A stretch of 39,328 nt of DNA from Gammaproteobacteria bacterium (GCA_029865465.1 JAOUGW010000004.1:1-39328); one strand, 5' to 3'. Counted from the stretch's first letter, positions 1-8,259 are shown. Numbers and translations are program-made. Notes: generated from the letters alone by a model not told the origin.

Positions 1-1
1 G

Positions 2-175
2 ATCGGCGTGAATGAGCCGCCGATTCCAGTTCCCTCACGCGGCGCGCTGCCGCTCGCAGCACCGATCACCGGCGACCAGCTGCAGTTCCTGAGTGACACG
101 CCCGGTGCCTACGTAGTGCGAACGCGGGATGGGGTTCTGGAGCGGTTCGACCTCTGGAGCGCCCCGCGACGCTGA
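2..175 (+). CDS. 3' end of an unrecognised gene
   Basis: An open frame enters from the left edge and runs 57 codons to a TGA. The readable tail ends in ...VVRTRDGVLERFDLWSAPRR. Its composition is that of an ordinary cytoplasmic protein, with no membrane segment. I do not recognise the family, and the fragment is too short for a motif. The next gene starts about 155 bases downstream on the same strand. The start codon and most of the protein lie outside the window, so no function is proposed. Confidence 0.5.
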   Translation: MGVNEPPIPVPSRGALPLAAPITGDQLQFLSDTPGAYVVRTRDGVLERFDLWSAPRR

Positions 176-329
176 CCGCCCGCGGGCTGGTTCGACCCGC
201 TGGCGGCGACTCGCTTCTTGGTACTGTAGGCCCCCGGGATCTTGCGAACTCCACGAAGACCGACATGACGATGCCTCGGTACCAACAGCCGCCATGCGCG
301 CAGCCCATGGACCTGACCAGATCAAATCG

Positions 330-1097
330 ATGCTGATCGCCTACACCCGTGAGGTGAGTCCGAGACTGGCCGATTGCGAACTCACGCACCTCGAGCGTCA
401 GCCGCTGGACGTCGCCGGCGCACGGGCCGAGCACGCGGTGTACGAGTCGGTGCTCGAGCGCCTCGGCGCCAGGGTGCGGCGATTGCCCTCGACGCCGCAG
501 TTGCCCGACGGTGTGTTCGTCGAAGACGCGGCCGTCGTGCTCGACGACGTCGCTGTCATCACCCGGCCGGGCGCACCTTCGAGGCAGCCGGAGACAGCGT
601 CCGTCGAGGCCGTGCTCGCCGCGCATCGACCCGTCATTCACGTTCGCGCGCCAGCGACCCTCGACGGCGGAGACGTACTGGTCGCCGGGCGCAGGATCTA
701 CATCGGCCTGTCGACGCGCACGACCCGCGGCGCTATCCAGCAACTGATCGATCAGCTCGCACCGTATGGCCACGAAGTGGTCCCGTTGGCTTTCACAGGT
801 TGCCTGCACCTGAAGTCAGCGGTGACGCGCGTCGCCGACGACCTCGTGCTGCTGAATCCGGCCTGGGTCGCAGCAGACGCTTTCACCGGTCATCGGGCGC
901 TGGCGGTCGATCCTGCCGAACCGCATGCCGCGAACGCCCTGGCACTGGGCGGCGCGGTGATCCATCCACTGCAGCATGCCCGTACCCGCGCACGACTCCA
1001 GTCCGCGGGACTGACGGTAGTGACGGTGCCGCAGGTGGAGCTGGCCAAGGCCGAAGCGGGCGTCACCTGCTGCAGCCTCCTGGTCGAGACCTCCTGA
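330..1097 (+). CDS. ddaH: dimethylarginine dimethylaminohydrolase (DDAH-like amidinotransferase-fold hydrolase)
   Basis: Predicted to hydrolyse N-omega-methylated arginines to citrulline and methylamines in the cytoplasm. The 255-residue product has the usual DDAH length and the conserved blocks in order: FVEDAAVV (residues 63-70, substrate carboxylates E65/D66), ITRPGA (77-82), LDGGDV (111-116, acidic triad residue D112), GCLHLKSAVT (157-166, His160) and AGVTCCSL (243-250, Cys247). These spacings fit the Asp/Glu-His-Cys triad of bacterial DDAH and arginine deiminase relatives. I chose ATG 330 because the family begins exactly at MLIAYTREVSP; the frame is open further upstream, with another ATG at 294. 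No good ribosome-binding site precedes either start. The gene is monocistronic in appearance; a GFA-family gene follows after about 150 bases. Confidence 0.9.
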   Translation: MLIAYTREVSPRLADCELTHLERQPLDVAGARAEHAVYESVLERLGARVRRLPSTPQLPDGVFVEDAAVVLDDVAVITRPGAPSRQPETASVEAVLAAHRPVIHVRAPATLDGGDVLVAGRRIYIGLSTRTTRGAIQQLIDQLAPYGHEVVPLAFTGCLHLKSAVTRVADDLVLLNPAWVAADAFTGHRALAVDPAEPHAANALALGGAVIHPLQHARTRARLQSAGLTVVTVPQVELAKAEAGVTCCSLLVETS

Positions 1098-1244
1098 GCC
1101 CCCGTTACAGGGTATCTGCGCATCTGACGAATCCGTCCCCATGGCGGGCTCGTATTGCAGCGCCACGTGCATGCAACCGTCGGACCGGACTATGCTCGCG
1201 CGGTCGCGACCCCCCGGTCGCATTTCACGGGGCAGGGAAAACCG

Positions 1245-1670
1245 ATGTCGACTTACAAAGCGGGTTGCATGTGTGGCGCCGTCCAGCTCGAGATCACGGG
1301 GGACCCGGCCGTGCAGGCTTTCTGTCACTGCAGTTCGTGCCGCGGCTGGTTGAGCGCACCCATCCACGCGGCCGCGCTCTGGCCCGCGACGAGCGTGAAG
1401 GTCACGAAAGGTGCCGACAACCTCGGCCTCTACAAGAAGACGGAGAACAGCCACCGCCAGTTCTGCAGGAGCTGCGGTGCCGCGGTACTTGTCGGACATC
1501 CGGGCATGGGCATGGTCGACGTGCCGGCGGGCTCGGTGGCCGGCCTCAGTTACAAACCCACGCTGCACGTGCACTACGGCGAGAAAGTCATGGCCGTGAA
1601 GGACGGATTGCCGAAGTTCAAGGACTTCCCGAAGGAGTTCGGCGGCTCGGGCGACATGCTGGCCGAGTAG
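1245..1670 (+). CDS. GFA-family (glutathione-dependent formaldehyde-activating enzyme-like) zinc protein
   Basis: A 141-residue single-domain protein of the GFA/CENP-V fold. The zinc-binding cysteines are all visible: C8 and C10 in GCMCG, the CHCSSC cluster (C27, C29, C32), and CRSCG (C74, C77). Members named Gfa are associated with formaldehyde-glutathione adducts, but most paralogues have no proven substrate, so only the family is assigned. The ATG at 1245 gives the normal N-terminus just before the first Cys pair; the longer frame from 1155 adds an unconvincing extension. Its stop codon TAG (1668-1670) lies directly against, and in the same frame as, the truncated arsR that follows. Read-through would therefore fuse the two. 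Confidence 0.85.
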   Translation: MSTYKAGCMCGAVQLEITGDPAVQAFCHCSSCRGWLSAPIHAAALWPATSVKVTKGADNLGLYKKTENSHRQFCRSCGAAVLVGHPGMGMVDVPAGSVAGLSYKPTLHVHYGEKVMAVKDGLPKFKDFPKEFGGSGDMLAE

Positions 1671-1937
1671 CGCGGACCGGACGGCTACCCGGCCGGCGAA
1701 ATCAGCGAGCAGCTCGGAATTCCCGGACCCACGCTCTCCTTCCATCCCAAGGAACTGGCCGTGGCGGGCCTCGTGGCGGCTCGCAGGGACGGCCGGTTCA
1801 TCTACTGCAGCCCCAACTTCGAGCGCATGCGCGCGCTGGTGGGTTACCTGACCGACAACTGCTGCAGTCTCGCCGCCACAAGCGCACCGGAATGCGCGGA
1901 CCCTGTCGTCACCCGTCGCAAGAGCAAGACGGCATGA
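1671..1937 (+). pseudogene. arsR: 5'-truncated arsR (ArsR-family repressor remnant)
   Basis: Directly after the TAG of the GFA gene, the same frame stays open for 88 codons and reads as the middle and C-terminus of an ArsR repressor. It begins RGPDGYPAGEISEQLGIPG, continues through the recognition helix (TLSFHPKELAVAGLV) and wing (DGRFIYCSPNF), and ends with the DNCC motif and a short tail. The first roughly 30 residues and the start codon are missing; the preceding bases encode the GFA C-terminus. Two positions look changed from the usual family sequence: FHP for FHL, and IYC for IYY. It sits 59 bases upstream of arsC, where an ars repressor is expected. The product is probably not made, so arsC-acr3 may lack local control. 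Some expression as a read-through fusion or from an internal GTG cannot be excluded. Confidence 0.8.
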
Positions 1938-1996
1938 AATGCCTGCATGTTCGCATTTCCGTTTGCGATCTCCGCCGCCGCGCGGCCTAGAGCCCG

Positions 1997-2476
1997 ATGA
2001 ACGTACTATTTCTCTGCACTGGCAATTCCTGTCGCTCGATCCTGGGTGAGGCGACCTTCAATCACCTGGCCCCGGCGGGTTGGCGCGCAATGAGCGCCGG
2101 CAGTCAACCCACGGGCAAGGTGCATCCTCGCTCGCTCGCCCTGCTCGAGCGCGAAGGCATTGCCACCGACGGCTACCACAGCAAGTCCTGGGACGACTTG
2201 CCGGTGACTCCTGACATCGTCGTCACGGTCTGCGCAAGTGCGGCAGGCGAAACCTGCCCGGCGTACCTGGGCCCGGTGTTGCGCACGCACTGGGGTGTCG
2301 ACGACCCCGCGCACGCGACGGGCACCGACGCGGAAATCGATGCCGCGTTCATGGCGGCCTACCGCGCCCTGCGCCGGCGCATCGAAGCCTTCATCGCGCT
2401 GCCGCTGCAGGACCTGCGGCAGGATCGAGCGCGCCTGAAACTGGAACTGGATCGAATCGGCGAACAAGTCCGCTGA
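1997..2476 (+). CDS. arsC: arsenate reductase, thioredoxin-coupled low-molecular-weight phosphatase type
   Basis: Reduces arsenate to arsenite in the cytoplasm for export by the adjacent Acr3. The 159-residue protein opens with the LMW phosphatase P-loop CTGNSCRS (nucleophile Cys7, Arg13 of the CX5R loop). It also has the second cysteine pair typical of the thioredoxin-dependent class in TVCASAAGETCP (Cys79 and Cys87). The C-terminus from about residue 135 is an amphipathic, charged extension. The gene lies 59 bases after the arsR remnant, and its stop codon TGA (2474-2476) abuts the acr3 translation start region, so translational coupling is likely. No strong Shine-Dalgarno is visible before ATG 1997. 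Confidence 0.93.
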   Translation: MNVLFLCTGNSCRSILGEATFNHLAPAGWRAMSAGSQPTGKVHPRSLALLEREGIATDGYHSKSWDDLPVTPDIVVTVCASAAGETCPAYLGPVLRTHWGVDDPAHATGTDAEIDAAFMAAYRALRRRIEAFIALPLQDLRQDRARLKLELDRIGEQVR

Positions 2477-2486
2477 GGTGTCGAAC

Positions 2487-3572
2487 ATGCCCGCAGCAAA
2501 CGGCGTCCAGTCCCTTGATTGTCAGAAGACGAGCGCGCCGATGAATAGCTTCGAGCGGTACCTGACGCTCTGGGTCTTTGCCTGCATCGTCGTCGGCACC
2601 GCCGCGGGTCACCATTTCCCCGACCTCTTCCAGTCCATCGGGCGCATGGCAGTAGCCAGGGTCAATCTGCCGGTCGGCGTGCTGATCTGGGTGATGATCA
2701 TCCCGATGCTGGTGAAGGTGGACTTCGGCGCGCTCAGCGAGGTGCGCGAGCATGTCCGCGGCATCGGCGTGACGCTGTTCGTGAACTGGCTCGTCAAGCC
2801 GTTCTCCATGGCATTGCTGGCATGGATCTTCATCCGCCACCTGTTTGCACCCTGGTTGCCGGCAGACCAGGTCGACAGTTACATCGCCGGGCTCATCCTG
2901 CTGGCCGCCGCTCCCTGTACCGCCATGGTGTTCGTGTGGAGCCGACTCACCAACGGCGATCCCATGTTCACGCTGACGCAAGTCGCCCTCAACGACGCGA
3001 TCATGGTGATCGCTTTCGCTCCGATCGTCGGGCTGCTGCTCGGCATCGCGGCCATCACGGTGCCGTGGGACACGCTGATCACTTCCGTGGTCCTCTACAT
3101 CGTCATCCCGGTGATCCTGGCGCAGCTCTGGCGTCGTTCGCTGCTGCGCGGGGGAACAGCGACGTTCGACGCGGCCATGGCGAAGATCGGCCCATGGTCT
3201 GTCATGGCGCTGCTCGTGACCCTGGTCCTGCTGTTTGCCTTCCAGGGCAAGGCCATCCTGCAGCAGCCCCTGGTGATCGCCCTGCTCGCGGTGCCGATCC
3301 TGATCCAGGTGTTCTTCAACTCGTCGCTCGCCTATCTGCTGAACCGGGCGCTCGGCGAGAAGCACTCCATCGCCTGCCCATCGGCGCTGATCGGTGCATC
3401 CAACTTCTTCGAACTCGCCGTGGCGGCCGCCGTCAGCCTGTTCGGATTCGAGTCGGGCGCCGCGCTGGCCACCGTCGTGGGCGTGCTGATCGAAGTGCCG
3501 GTCATGCTGCTGGTCGTGAAAATCGTGAATTCCAGCAAGGGCTGGTACGAACGGGGCAGCACGGCGGGCTGA
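2487..3572 (+). CDS. acr3: arsenite efflux permease Acr3
   Basis: A ten-helix inner-membrane arsenite exporter of the Acr3 (BART) family. Family hallmarks are FERYLTLWVFACIVVG near the N-terminus, the essential cysteine in the segment AAAPCTAMVFVWS, and the glutamate-containing helix ALIGASNFFELAVAAAVSLFG. I place the start at ATG 2487, which has GAGGTG (2476-2481) in good position. GTG 2478 is possible in the same frame, and ATG 2541 would remove a 18-residue hydrophilic leader that many Acr3 proteins lack. It follows arsC by about 10 bases. No arsenic metallochaperone or arsH is next to it; the gene is followed by an unrelated regulator. Confidence 0.93.
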   Translation: MPAANGVQSLDCQKTSAPMNSFERYLTLWVFACIVVGTAAGHHFPDLFQSIGRMAVARVNLPVGVLIWVMIIPMLVKVDFGALSEVREHVRGIGVTLFVNWLVKPFSMALLAWIFIRHLFAPWLPADQVDSYIAGLILLAAAPCTAMVFVWSRLTNGDPMFTLTQVALNDAIMVIAFAPIVGLLLGIAAITVPWDTLITSVVLYIVIPVILAQLWRRSLLRGGTATFDAAMAKIGPWSVMALLVTLVLLFAFQGKAILQQPLVIALLAVPILIQVFFNSSLAYLLNRALGEKHSIACPSALIGASNFFELAVAAAVSLFGFESGAALATVVGVLIEVPVMLLVVKIVNSSKGWYERGSTAG

Positions 3573-3610
3573 GCGCCAGGCGTCGGCGAGACCCCCAGGG
3601 CCTGCGTGCA

Positions 3611-3647
3611 GTACGTCATTGACGTACCTACGTCACTGGCGTACGCT
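3611..3647 (+). promoter_or_regulatory. promoter overlapped by two tandem palindromic operators
   Basis: Palindrome 1 is GTACGTCATTGACGTAC (3611-3627), perfect except its centre. Palindrome 2 is the related CTACGTCACTGGCGTAC (3628-3644), directly adjacent and exactly one 17-base unit on. A sigma70-like promoter lies inside them: TTGACG (3619-3624), a 17-base spacer, then TACGCT (3642-3647). Transcription would begin about at the ATG of the following HTH gene (3657), which has no Shine-Dalgarno, so a leaderless mRNA is implied. The arrangement suits autorepression by the downstream regulator; this is inference. Confidence 0.6.
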
Positions 3648-3656
3648 GTTGCGGCG

Positions 3657-3962
3657 ATGAACAACGACGTCTTCATCAAGCTGCTGGAATCGGCGCGCGA
3701 ACTGCGCCAGCAGCGCACGCGCCGCCTGGCGCGAGCTGTCGGCGGACGTCCCCGCCCCCGCAGCGAGACCGGGATCGACGTGCGCGCCATTCGCGCCGCG
3801 ACTGGTCTGAGCCAGGCGAAGTTCGCAGAACTCCTCTCGATCGAAGTATCGACGCTGCGGAACTGGGAACAGGGGCGGCGCGACCCCACGGGCCCGGCCC
3901 GTGCACTGCTGCGCGCAATCCGCAACGATCCAGTCGCGGTCATCCGCGCTCTCACCGACTGA
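3657..3962 (+). CDS. XRE-family HTH regulator, HigA/NadS antitoxin-like, without a visible toxin
   Basis: A 101-residue DNA-binding protein. Residues 41-75 form the helix-turn-helix (DVRAIRAATGLSQAKFAELL, then STLRNWEQGRRDPTGPARALL), closely resembling NadS/HigA-type antitoxins; the N-terminal 35 residues are basic. In such modules a RelE/HigB toxin normally precedes the antitoxin. Here the preceding gene is acr3, and no toxin frame is found in the 84-base gap, so it looks like an orphan regulator. The longer frame from 3606 would read through the operator and is rejected in favour of ATG 3657. The next gene starts 13 bases downstream, so the two are probably co-transcribed. Autoregulation through the paired palindromes just upstream is likely. 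Confidence 0.8.
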   Translation: MNNDVFIKLLESARELRQQRTRRLARAVGGRPRPRSETGIDVRAIRAATGLSQAKFAELLSIEVSTLRNWEQGRRDPTGPARALLRAIRNDPVAVIRALTD

Positions 3963-3975
3963 ACCAGGACGCACC

Positions 3976-5139
3976 ATGAGCACGATCAACCGGACGACCG
4001 TCTCGGACTTGCGGGGTGCTGCACGTCTCGCGGTCGACGCCACCCTCGGCATCACCACGCTCGTGGAAAGGATGCACCACACCATCCAGCTCGTGCATCC
4101 ACCGCTCGGTGCGTCGCGGGCGGAATCGACGCGCGGCCTGACGGGCCTCATCTACAAGACCATTCGCGGCACTACGCGCGTCATCGGCAAGGGACTCGAT
4201 GCCGGCCTCGCTCCCGTGGCAGCGTTCCTGCCCGAAGGTGAATCCGCGGCGGGCAGGAACGCATGGGTATCGGCGATCAACGGCGTCTACGGCGATCACC
4301 TCGAGCGCACCGCCAATCCTCTGGCGATCGAAATGGGCTTCCTGCACGCGGGTGAACTCGTCGATCCCGAGCGACCCGGCGATGTCGTGCCGCACGCGTC
4401 CGGCAAGGTGCTGCTCGCAATTCACGGCCTTTGCCTCAACGATCAGCACTGGATCCGCGATGGTCATCACCGAATCGCAGGTACGGCGGAGGCAACCGGC
4501 CATACGATGGTCCATCTTCGTTACAACAGCGGTCGCTCGATCAGCGCCAACGGAGTCAGCCTCGCAGAGTCGCTGGAAACGTTGCTGGCACACTGGCCTG
4601 TCCCCGTGGCGCAGCTCGCGATCGTCGGCCACAGCATGGGTGGTCTAGTGGCGCGCAGCGCAATCCATCACGGTACTGCCGCCGGGCATGCGTGGCGGGG
4701 CCTGCTGGGCAAGCTGTTTTCGCTCGGCACGCCGCACCACGGGGCGCCGCTCGAACGCGGCGGCAACAGTCTCGATTACGTCATGGAATTGAGTCCGTAC
4801 GTGGCCCCGTTCACGAGTCTCGGCAGGGCCCGTAGCGCAGGGATCACTGACCTGCGCTACGGCAGCATCACGGGTGTCGAGCAGGAGTTCGTCCCGTTGC
4901 CGGACGACGTCAAGTGCTATGCCATGGCTGCCACGCTCGGCCAGCGCCGCAGCTTGCTTGCGGAAAGATTGGTCGGTGACGGTCTCGTTCCGCTGGACAG
5001 CGCGCTCGGCAAGCACACCGACCGCTCGCGAAGCCTGGCGCTGCCGAAGGAACGGCAGTGGATCGGTTACGAGATGGGGCACCTGGATCTGCTCGGCCGC
5101 CCGGAGGTGTATTCGCAGCTGGAGAAATGGCTGCGTTGA
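3976..5139 (+). CDS. alpha/beta hydrolase, lipase/PGAP1-like
   Basis: A 387-residue predicted serine hydrolase. The catalytic region starts near residue 140 with LLAIHGLCLNDQHW (oxyanion strand). The nucleophile elbow is GHSMGG (Ser220), the acid is probably Asp335 in VGDGLVP, and the histidine is His369 in YEMGHLDLL. The block FSLGTPHHGAPLER after the elbow resembles triacylglycerol lipases and PGAP1-like acyl hydrolases. The first 140 residues are family-specific and carry no clear signal peptide, so a cytoplasmic or membrane-associated role is likely. The natural substrate is unknown. It begins 13 bases after the HTH gene and appears to be its operon partner. Confidence 0.8.
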   Translation: MSTINRTTVSDLRGAARLAVDATLGITTLVERMHHTIQLVHPPLGASRAESTRGLTGLIYKTIRGTTRVIGKGLDAGLAPVAAFLPEGESAAGRNAWVSAINGVYGDHLERTANPLAIEMGFLHAGELVDPERPGDVVPHASGKVLLAIHGLCLNDQHWIRDGHHRIAGTAEATGHTMVHLRYNSGRSISANGVSLAESLETLLAHWPVPVAQLAIVGHSMGGLVARSAIHHGTAAGHAWRGLLGKLFSLGTPHHGAPLERGGNSLDYVMELSPYVAPFTSLGRARSAGITDLRYGSITGVEQEFVPLPDDVKCYAMAATLGQRRSLLAERLVGDGLVPLDSALGKHTDRSRSLALPKERQWIGYEMGHLDLLGRPEVYSQLEKWLR

Positions 5140-5208
5140 AGAAGTATCCTGCGTCAGCTCTGCGTCGCACCTGATCGTTCGAACACCTGCCCGACTGATG
5201 GATACCCG

Positions 5209-6210
5209 ATGATTCCAGAATCCATGCGCTACGTTGCCGCGACTGCCGCCGGCGGACCCGAAGTCCTGGCGATCAGCACGACTGCCGTGCCCGACCCCAA
5301 ACCCGACGAAGTCCTGATCCGCGTGCAGGCTGCAGGCGTGAACCGTCCCGACGTCGCGCAGCGCAAGGGGCTGTACCCGGCGCCTCCCGGCGCGAGCCCG
5401 ATCATCGGCCTCGAGGTGGCAGGCGAAGTCGTCGCGCTCGGCAGTGAAGCGCAGGGCTTGGCGCTGGGTGACCGTGTGTGCGCGCTTGCGAATGGCGGCG
5501 GGTACGCCGAGTACTGCGCTGCGCCGGTCACGCAATGCCTGCCCTGGCCCCGGGGTTACGACGCCATTCGTGCGGCGGCCCTGCCGGAAACCTATTTCAC
5601 GGTCTGGGCCAACCTGTTCATGCACGGGCGTCTCGCACCCGGCGAGACGGTGCTGGTGCACGGCGGCAGCAGCGGCATCGGTGTCACGGCCATTCAGCTC
5701 GCGCGCGAGTTCGGGGCGCGCGCCTACACCACTGCCGGCAACGACGAGAAGTGCGCTGCGTGCGTGCGACTGGGCGCGGACGCCGCGATCAATTACCGGA
5801 CCGCAGACTTCGCCGAGCGCATTGCGGAACTGACGGGCGGGCGCGGTGTCGACGTCGTCATCGACATCGTCGGGGCACCCTACTTCGAGCGCAACTTGAA
5901 GTGCCTGGCGCTGGATGGCCGGCTGGTCGAAGTCGCGACCCAGGCGGGCACGCGCGTCGAAAGCCTCGACCTGTTCGACATCATGCGGCGTCGCCTGACC
6001 ATCACCGGGTCAACCATGCGCCCGCGGACCACGGCCCAGAAAGCCGCGATCGCCAGGGCTCTGCGCGAGCGCGTCTGGCCCGCGCTGAATGCGGGGCGTG
6101 CCGGCCCCGTCATTCACCAGGTCTTTCCGCTCGAGCAGGCGGGCGAGGCCCATCGTGTCATGGAATCGAGCGTCCACATCGGCAAGCTGATGCTCGACCT
6201 CTCGCGCTAG
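5209..6210 (+). CDS. NAD(P)H:quinone oxidoreductase, PIG3-like zinc-independent MDR enzyme
   Basis: A 333-residue medium-chain dehydrogenase/reductase that probably reduces quinones or enones with NADPH. The N-terminal catalytic domain has AAGVNRPDVAQRKGLYPAPPG and the G-LEVAGEVVALG block. The Rossmann domain has VHGGSSGIGVTAIQLA (residues about 150-165), and there is no zinc-ligand set, as expected for the quinone oxidoreductase/PIG3 branch. ATG 5209 gives a five-residue lead before a second ATG (5224) that matches the usual family start MRYV. The gene stands alone between the hydrolase and a microprotein gene on the same strand. Confidence 0.88.
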   Translation: MIPESMRYVAATAAGGPEVLAISTTAVPDPKPDEVLIRVQAAGVNRPDVAQRKGLYPAPPGASPIIGLEVAGEVVALGSEAQGLALGDRVCALANGGGYAEYCAAPVTQCLPWPRGYDAIRAAALPETYFTVWANLFMHGRLAPGETVLVHGGSSGIGVTAIQLAREFGARAYTTAGNDEKCAACVRLGADAAINYRTADFAERIAELTGGRGVDVVIDIVGAPYFERNLKCLALDGRLVEVATQAGTRVESLDLFDIMRRRLTITGSTMRPRTTAQKAAIARALRERVWPALNAGRAGPVIHQVFPLEQAGEAHRVMESSVHIGKLMLDLSR

Positions 6211-6360
6211 AACGGCGCGCCCTGCCCGCCTGCATTCGGCTCATCGTACGAGGCACACGCCTCGTCGCGATCCATCGCCCGTGTGCAACCCTGCGCGCGG
6301 CTGCGGCATCTCACGGTCATCAGTCACACAGCGCCACGCCGCGCACCGAGGAGACCCGCC

Positions 6361-6438
6361 ATGGAATTCGCCGCCACATTGATGCTCGCCGCAATCGCCC
6401 TCTACCTGCTCACGCAGGTCGAAGACCTGGTCGCCTAG
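6361..6438 (+). CDS. 25-residue single-span membrane microprotein
   Basis: A short frame with a strong Shine-Dalgarno (GAGGAG, 6348-6353) seven bases before ATG. The product is a hydrophobic helix (MEFAATLMLAAIALYLL) followed by the acidic tail TQVEDLVA. It is too short for most gene finders. It ends in a CTAG shared with the stop codon of the convergent acyl-CoA dehydrogenase gene, a compact arrangement that argues the frame is real. Function is unknown. A second microprotein of the same build, with a tail ending FEDFRDA, is at 18614-18709. Confidence 0.55.
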   Translation: MEFAATLMLAAIALYLLTQVEDLVA

Positions 6439-8213
6439 AGTACGTCCCACGGATAACGACCCTGTTCCAGGATCGCACCCGCCAGCGCCTCGATCGACTG
6501 GTCCTCGTTGTGGCTCAGCCCACGCACGTTGCGGACCATGCGACGACGCGCCTGGTGGGTGAAGACCGTTGCGATGTCGGTCACCTGTGCGGCCGAAGCA
6601 GGGTCACTCCCGATGATCGAGTCCGCGCGTGAGACCACGCACAGCCCTACGAACAGGTCGATCATGAGGTCCGCGATGCGCCGCTGCGCGTGCTGCTGCT
6701 CGGAAATGCCCTTGCCGTATCGCCGCAGCACGGCCTCGGCCTCACGCGCCGCAGCCCTCGCGTAGTTCTGGTAGATGTCCACCAGCGGGCGCAGTGCCGG
6801 CGCGACCGGCGTGCTGACCTTGATCGCCGCGCCGATGCCCGTGGCGCGTGCGAAGCGCCGCTCGGCATAGCCCGAAAGCACGCCGAAACCCTTGATCGGG
6901 TCGTTGAAGATCGCACTGACCGCCGACTGCAGTTCCTTCAACGAAGCACCCACGTCCTTCAGCGACGACAGCGCGATGTAGAGCCGCAGGATTTCGTTGG
7001 TGCCCTCGAAGATCGGCAGGATGCGGGCGTCGCGCGCGTACTGCTCGTATGGAAGCTCGCGCATGTAGCCATTGCCGCCCGCGATCTGCAGGCTCTCGTA
7101 AGCCGCGCGCTGCATGGCCTCGCTGGCGAACACCTTGGTGATCGCCGCCTCGACGGAGTAGTCTTCGCAGCCGCTGTCGATGTAATGCGCCACCATCCAG
7201 ACCGCGCTCTCCGCGGCGAAGCATTCCACGGTCATCTGCGCAATCTTCTCGCGCACCAGTCCGTATCCTGCGATCGGCCGATCGAACTGCTTGCGCTCCT
7301 GCGCCTGCGCGACGGAGCGGCGGATCAGAGCCTTCATGCCGCCCACGGCGCCGCCGCCCAGGCCGGTGCGCCCGTTGTTCAGGATACCCATCGCCACCTT
7401 GAAGCCCTTGCCGACTTCGCCAAGGACGTTCTCTGCCGGCACGCGCACGTCATTGAAGGCGACCGTGGTCGTGCAGGAAGCGCGAATGCCCATCTTGTCT
7501 TCGTGCGCGCCGTGACTGACGCCGGGCCATGCGGCTTCGACGATGAAGGCCGTGACCTTGCCCTCAGGACCGTCGGTGCGAGCGAACACGGTGTAGAAAT
7601 CCGCGATCCCGCCGTTGGTGATCCAGAGCTTCTCGCCATTCAGGGTGAAGCCTCCATCCGCATTGCGCTTCGCGGCAGTGCGAATGGCAGCGGCATCGGA
7701 GCCGGCGCTCGACTCGGTCAGGCAGAAAGCCGCGATCATTTCACCCGTGGCGAGCTTCGGCAGGTAACGCGCCCGCTGTTCGGCCGTGCCGAACAGCAGC
7801 AGGCCTTTCATGCCGATCGAACTGTGCGCGCCGATCGTGAGTGACACCGAACTGTCATAACTGCTGGTCTGAGCCAGGACGCGCGCATAGGCAGCGTTCG
7901 ACAAGCCGAGGCCCCCGAACTCCTCCGGGATGATCAACCCGAACAGTCCCAGCTCGCGCAGCGACTGCACGAACTCGTCGGGCTGGCGGGCGGCGCGATC
8001 CCAGCGGGCGAAATCGGCCTGTTTCCCCTCGAGAAACCGGTCGATCGACTCGACGATCATGCCGAGCACCTCGCGGTCGCGCTCGTTGATCGCGGGGTAC
8101 GGGAACAGGTTCTCTTCCAGGACGTTGCCGAACAGCAACTGCTTGGCGACGCTCTGGTCGGTCAGCAACGTTGGCGCCTTGGCGGCGGCCTTGCCGGATT
8201 CGATGGTGCTCAT
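6435..8213 (-). CDS. acyl-CoA dehydrogenase, ACAD9/VLCAD-like with C-terminal extension
   Basis: FAD enzyme catalysing the first dehydrogenation of fatty-acid beta-oxidation. At 592 residues it is longer than short/medium-chain dehydrogenases (about 380) and fits the very-long-chain type. Signatures are ESSAGSDAAAI (near 168-178), the middle beta-domain with LNGEKLWITNGG, QERKQFDRPI (305-314), IAGGNGYMRELP (377-388), and the catalytic base Glu403 in ILPIFEGTNEILR. The C-terminal 180 residues form the extra helical domain. ATG 8213 gives a plausible N-terminus (MSTIESGKAA). It is monocistronic, and its stop overlaps that of the convergent microprotein gene. Confidence 0.92.
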   Translation of the reverse strand: MSTIESGKAAAKAPTLLTDQSVAKQLLFGNVLEENLFPYPAINERDREVLGMIVESIDRFLEGKQADFARWDRAARQPDEFVQSLRELGLFGLIIPEEFGGLGLSNAAYARVLAQTSSYDSSVSLTIGAHSSIGMKGLLLFGTAEQRARYLPKLATGEMIAAFCLTESSAGSDAAAIRTAAKRNADGGFTLNGEKLWITNGGIADFYTVFARTDGPEGKVTAFIVEAAWPGVSHGAHEDKMGIRASCTTTVAFNDVRVPAENVLGEVGKGFKVAMGILNNGRTGLGGGAVGGMKALIRRSVAQAQERKQFDRPIAGYGLVREKIAQMTVECFAAESAVWMVAHYIDSGCEDYSVEAAITKVFASEAMQRAAYESLQIAGGNGYMRELPYEQYARDARILPIFEGTNEILRLYIALSSLKDVGASLKELQSAVSAIFNDPIKGFGVLSGYAERRFARATGIGAAIKVSTPVAPALRPLVDIYQNYARAAAREAEAVLRRYGKGISEQQHAQRRIADLMIDLFVGLCVVSRADSIIGSDPASAAQVTDIATVFTHQARRRMVRNVRGLSHNEDQSIEALAGAILEQGRYPWDVL

Positions 8214-8259
8214 GAACGAAAAGCTAGCACTTCGCGGATGCCATGTGTAATCGGCGAAA

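Noticed and set aside
374-1990. A 538-codon plus-strand frame over ddaH, GFA and the arsR remnant
   Set aside because: Arg/Gly-rich sequence without family resemblance, crossing three recognisable genes in a different frame.
3573-3656. A possible HigB/RelE toxin partner upstream of the HTH gene
   Set aside because: The gap is only 84 bases and is filled by operator and promoter; no toxin frame or remnant can be read.
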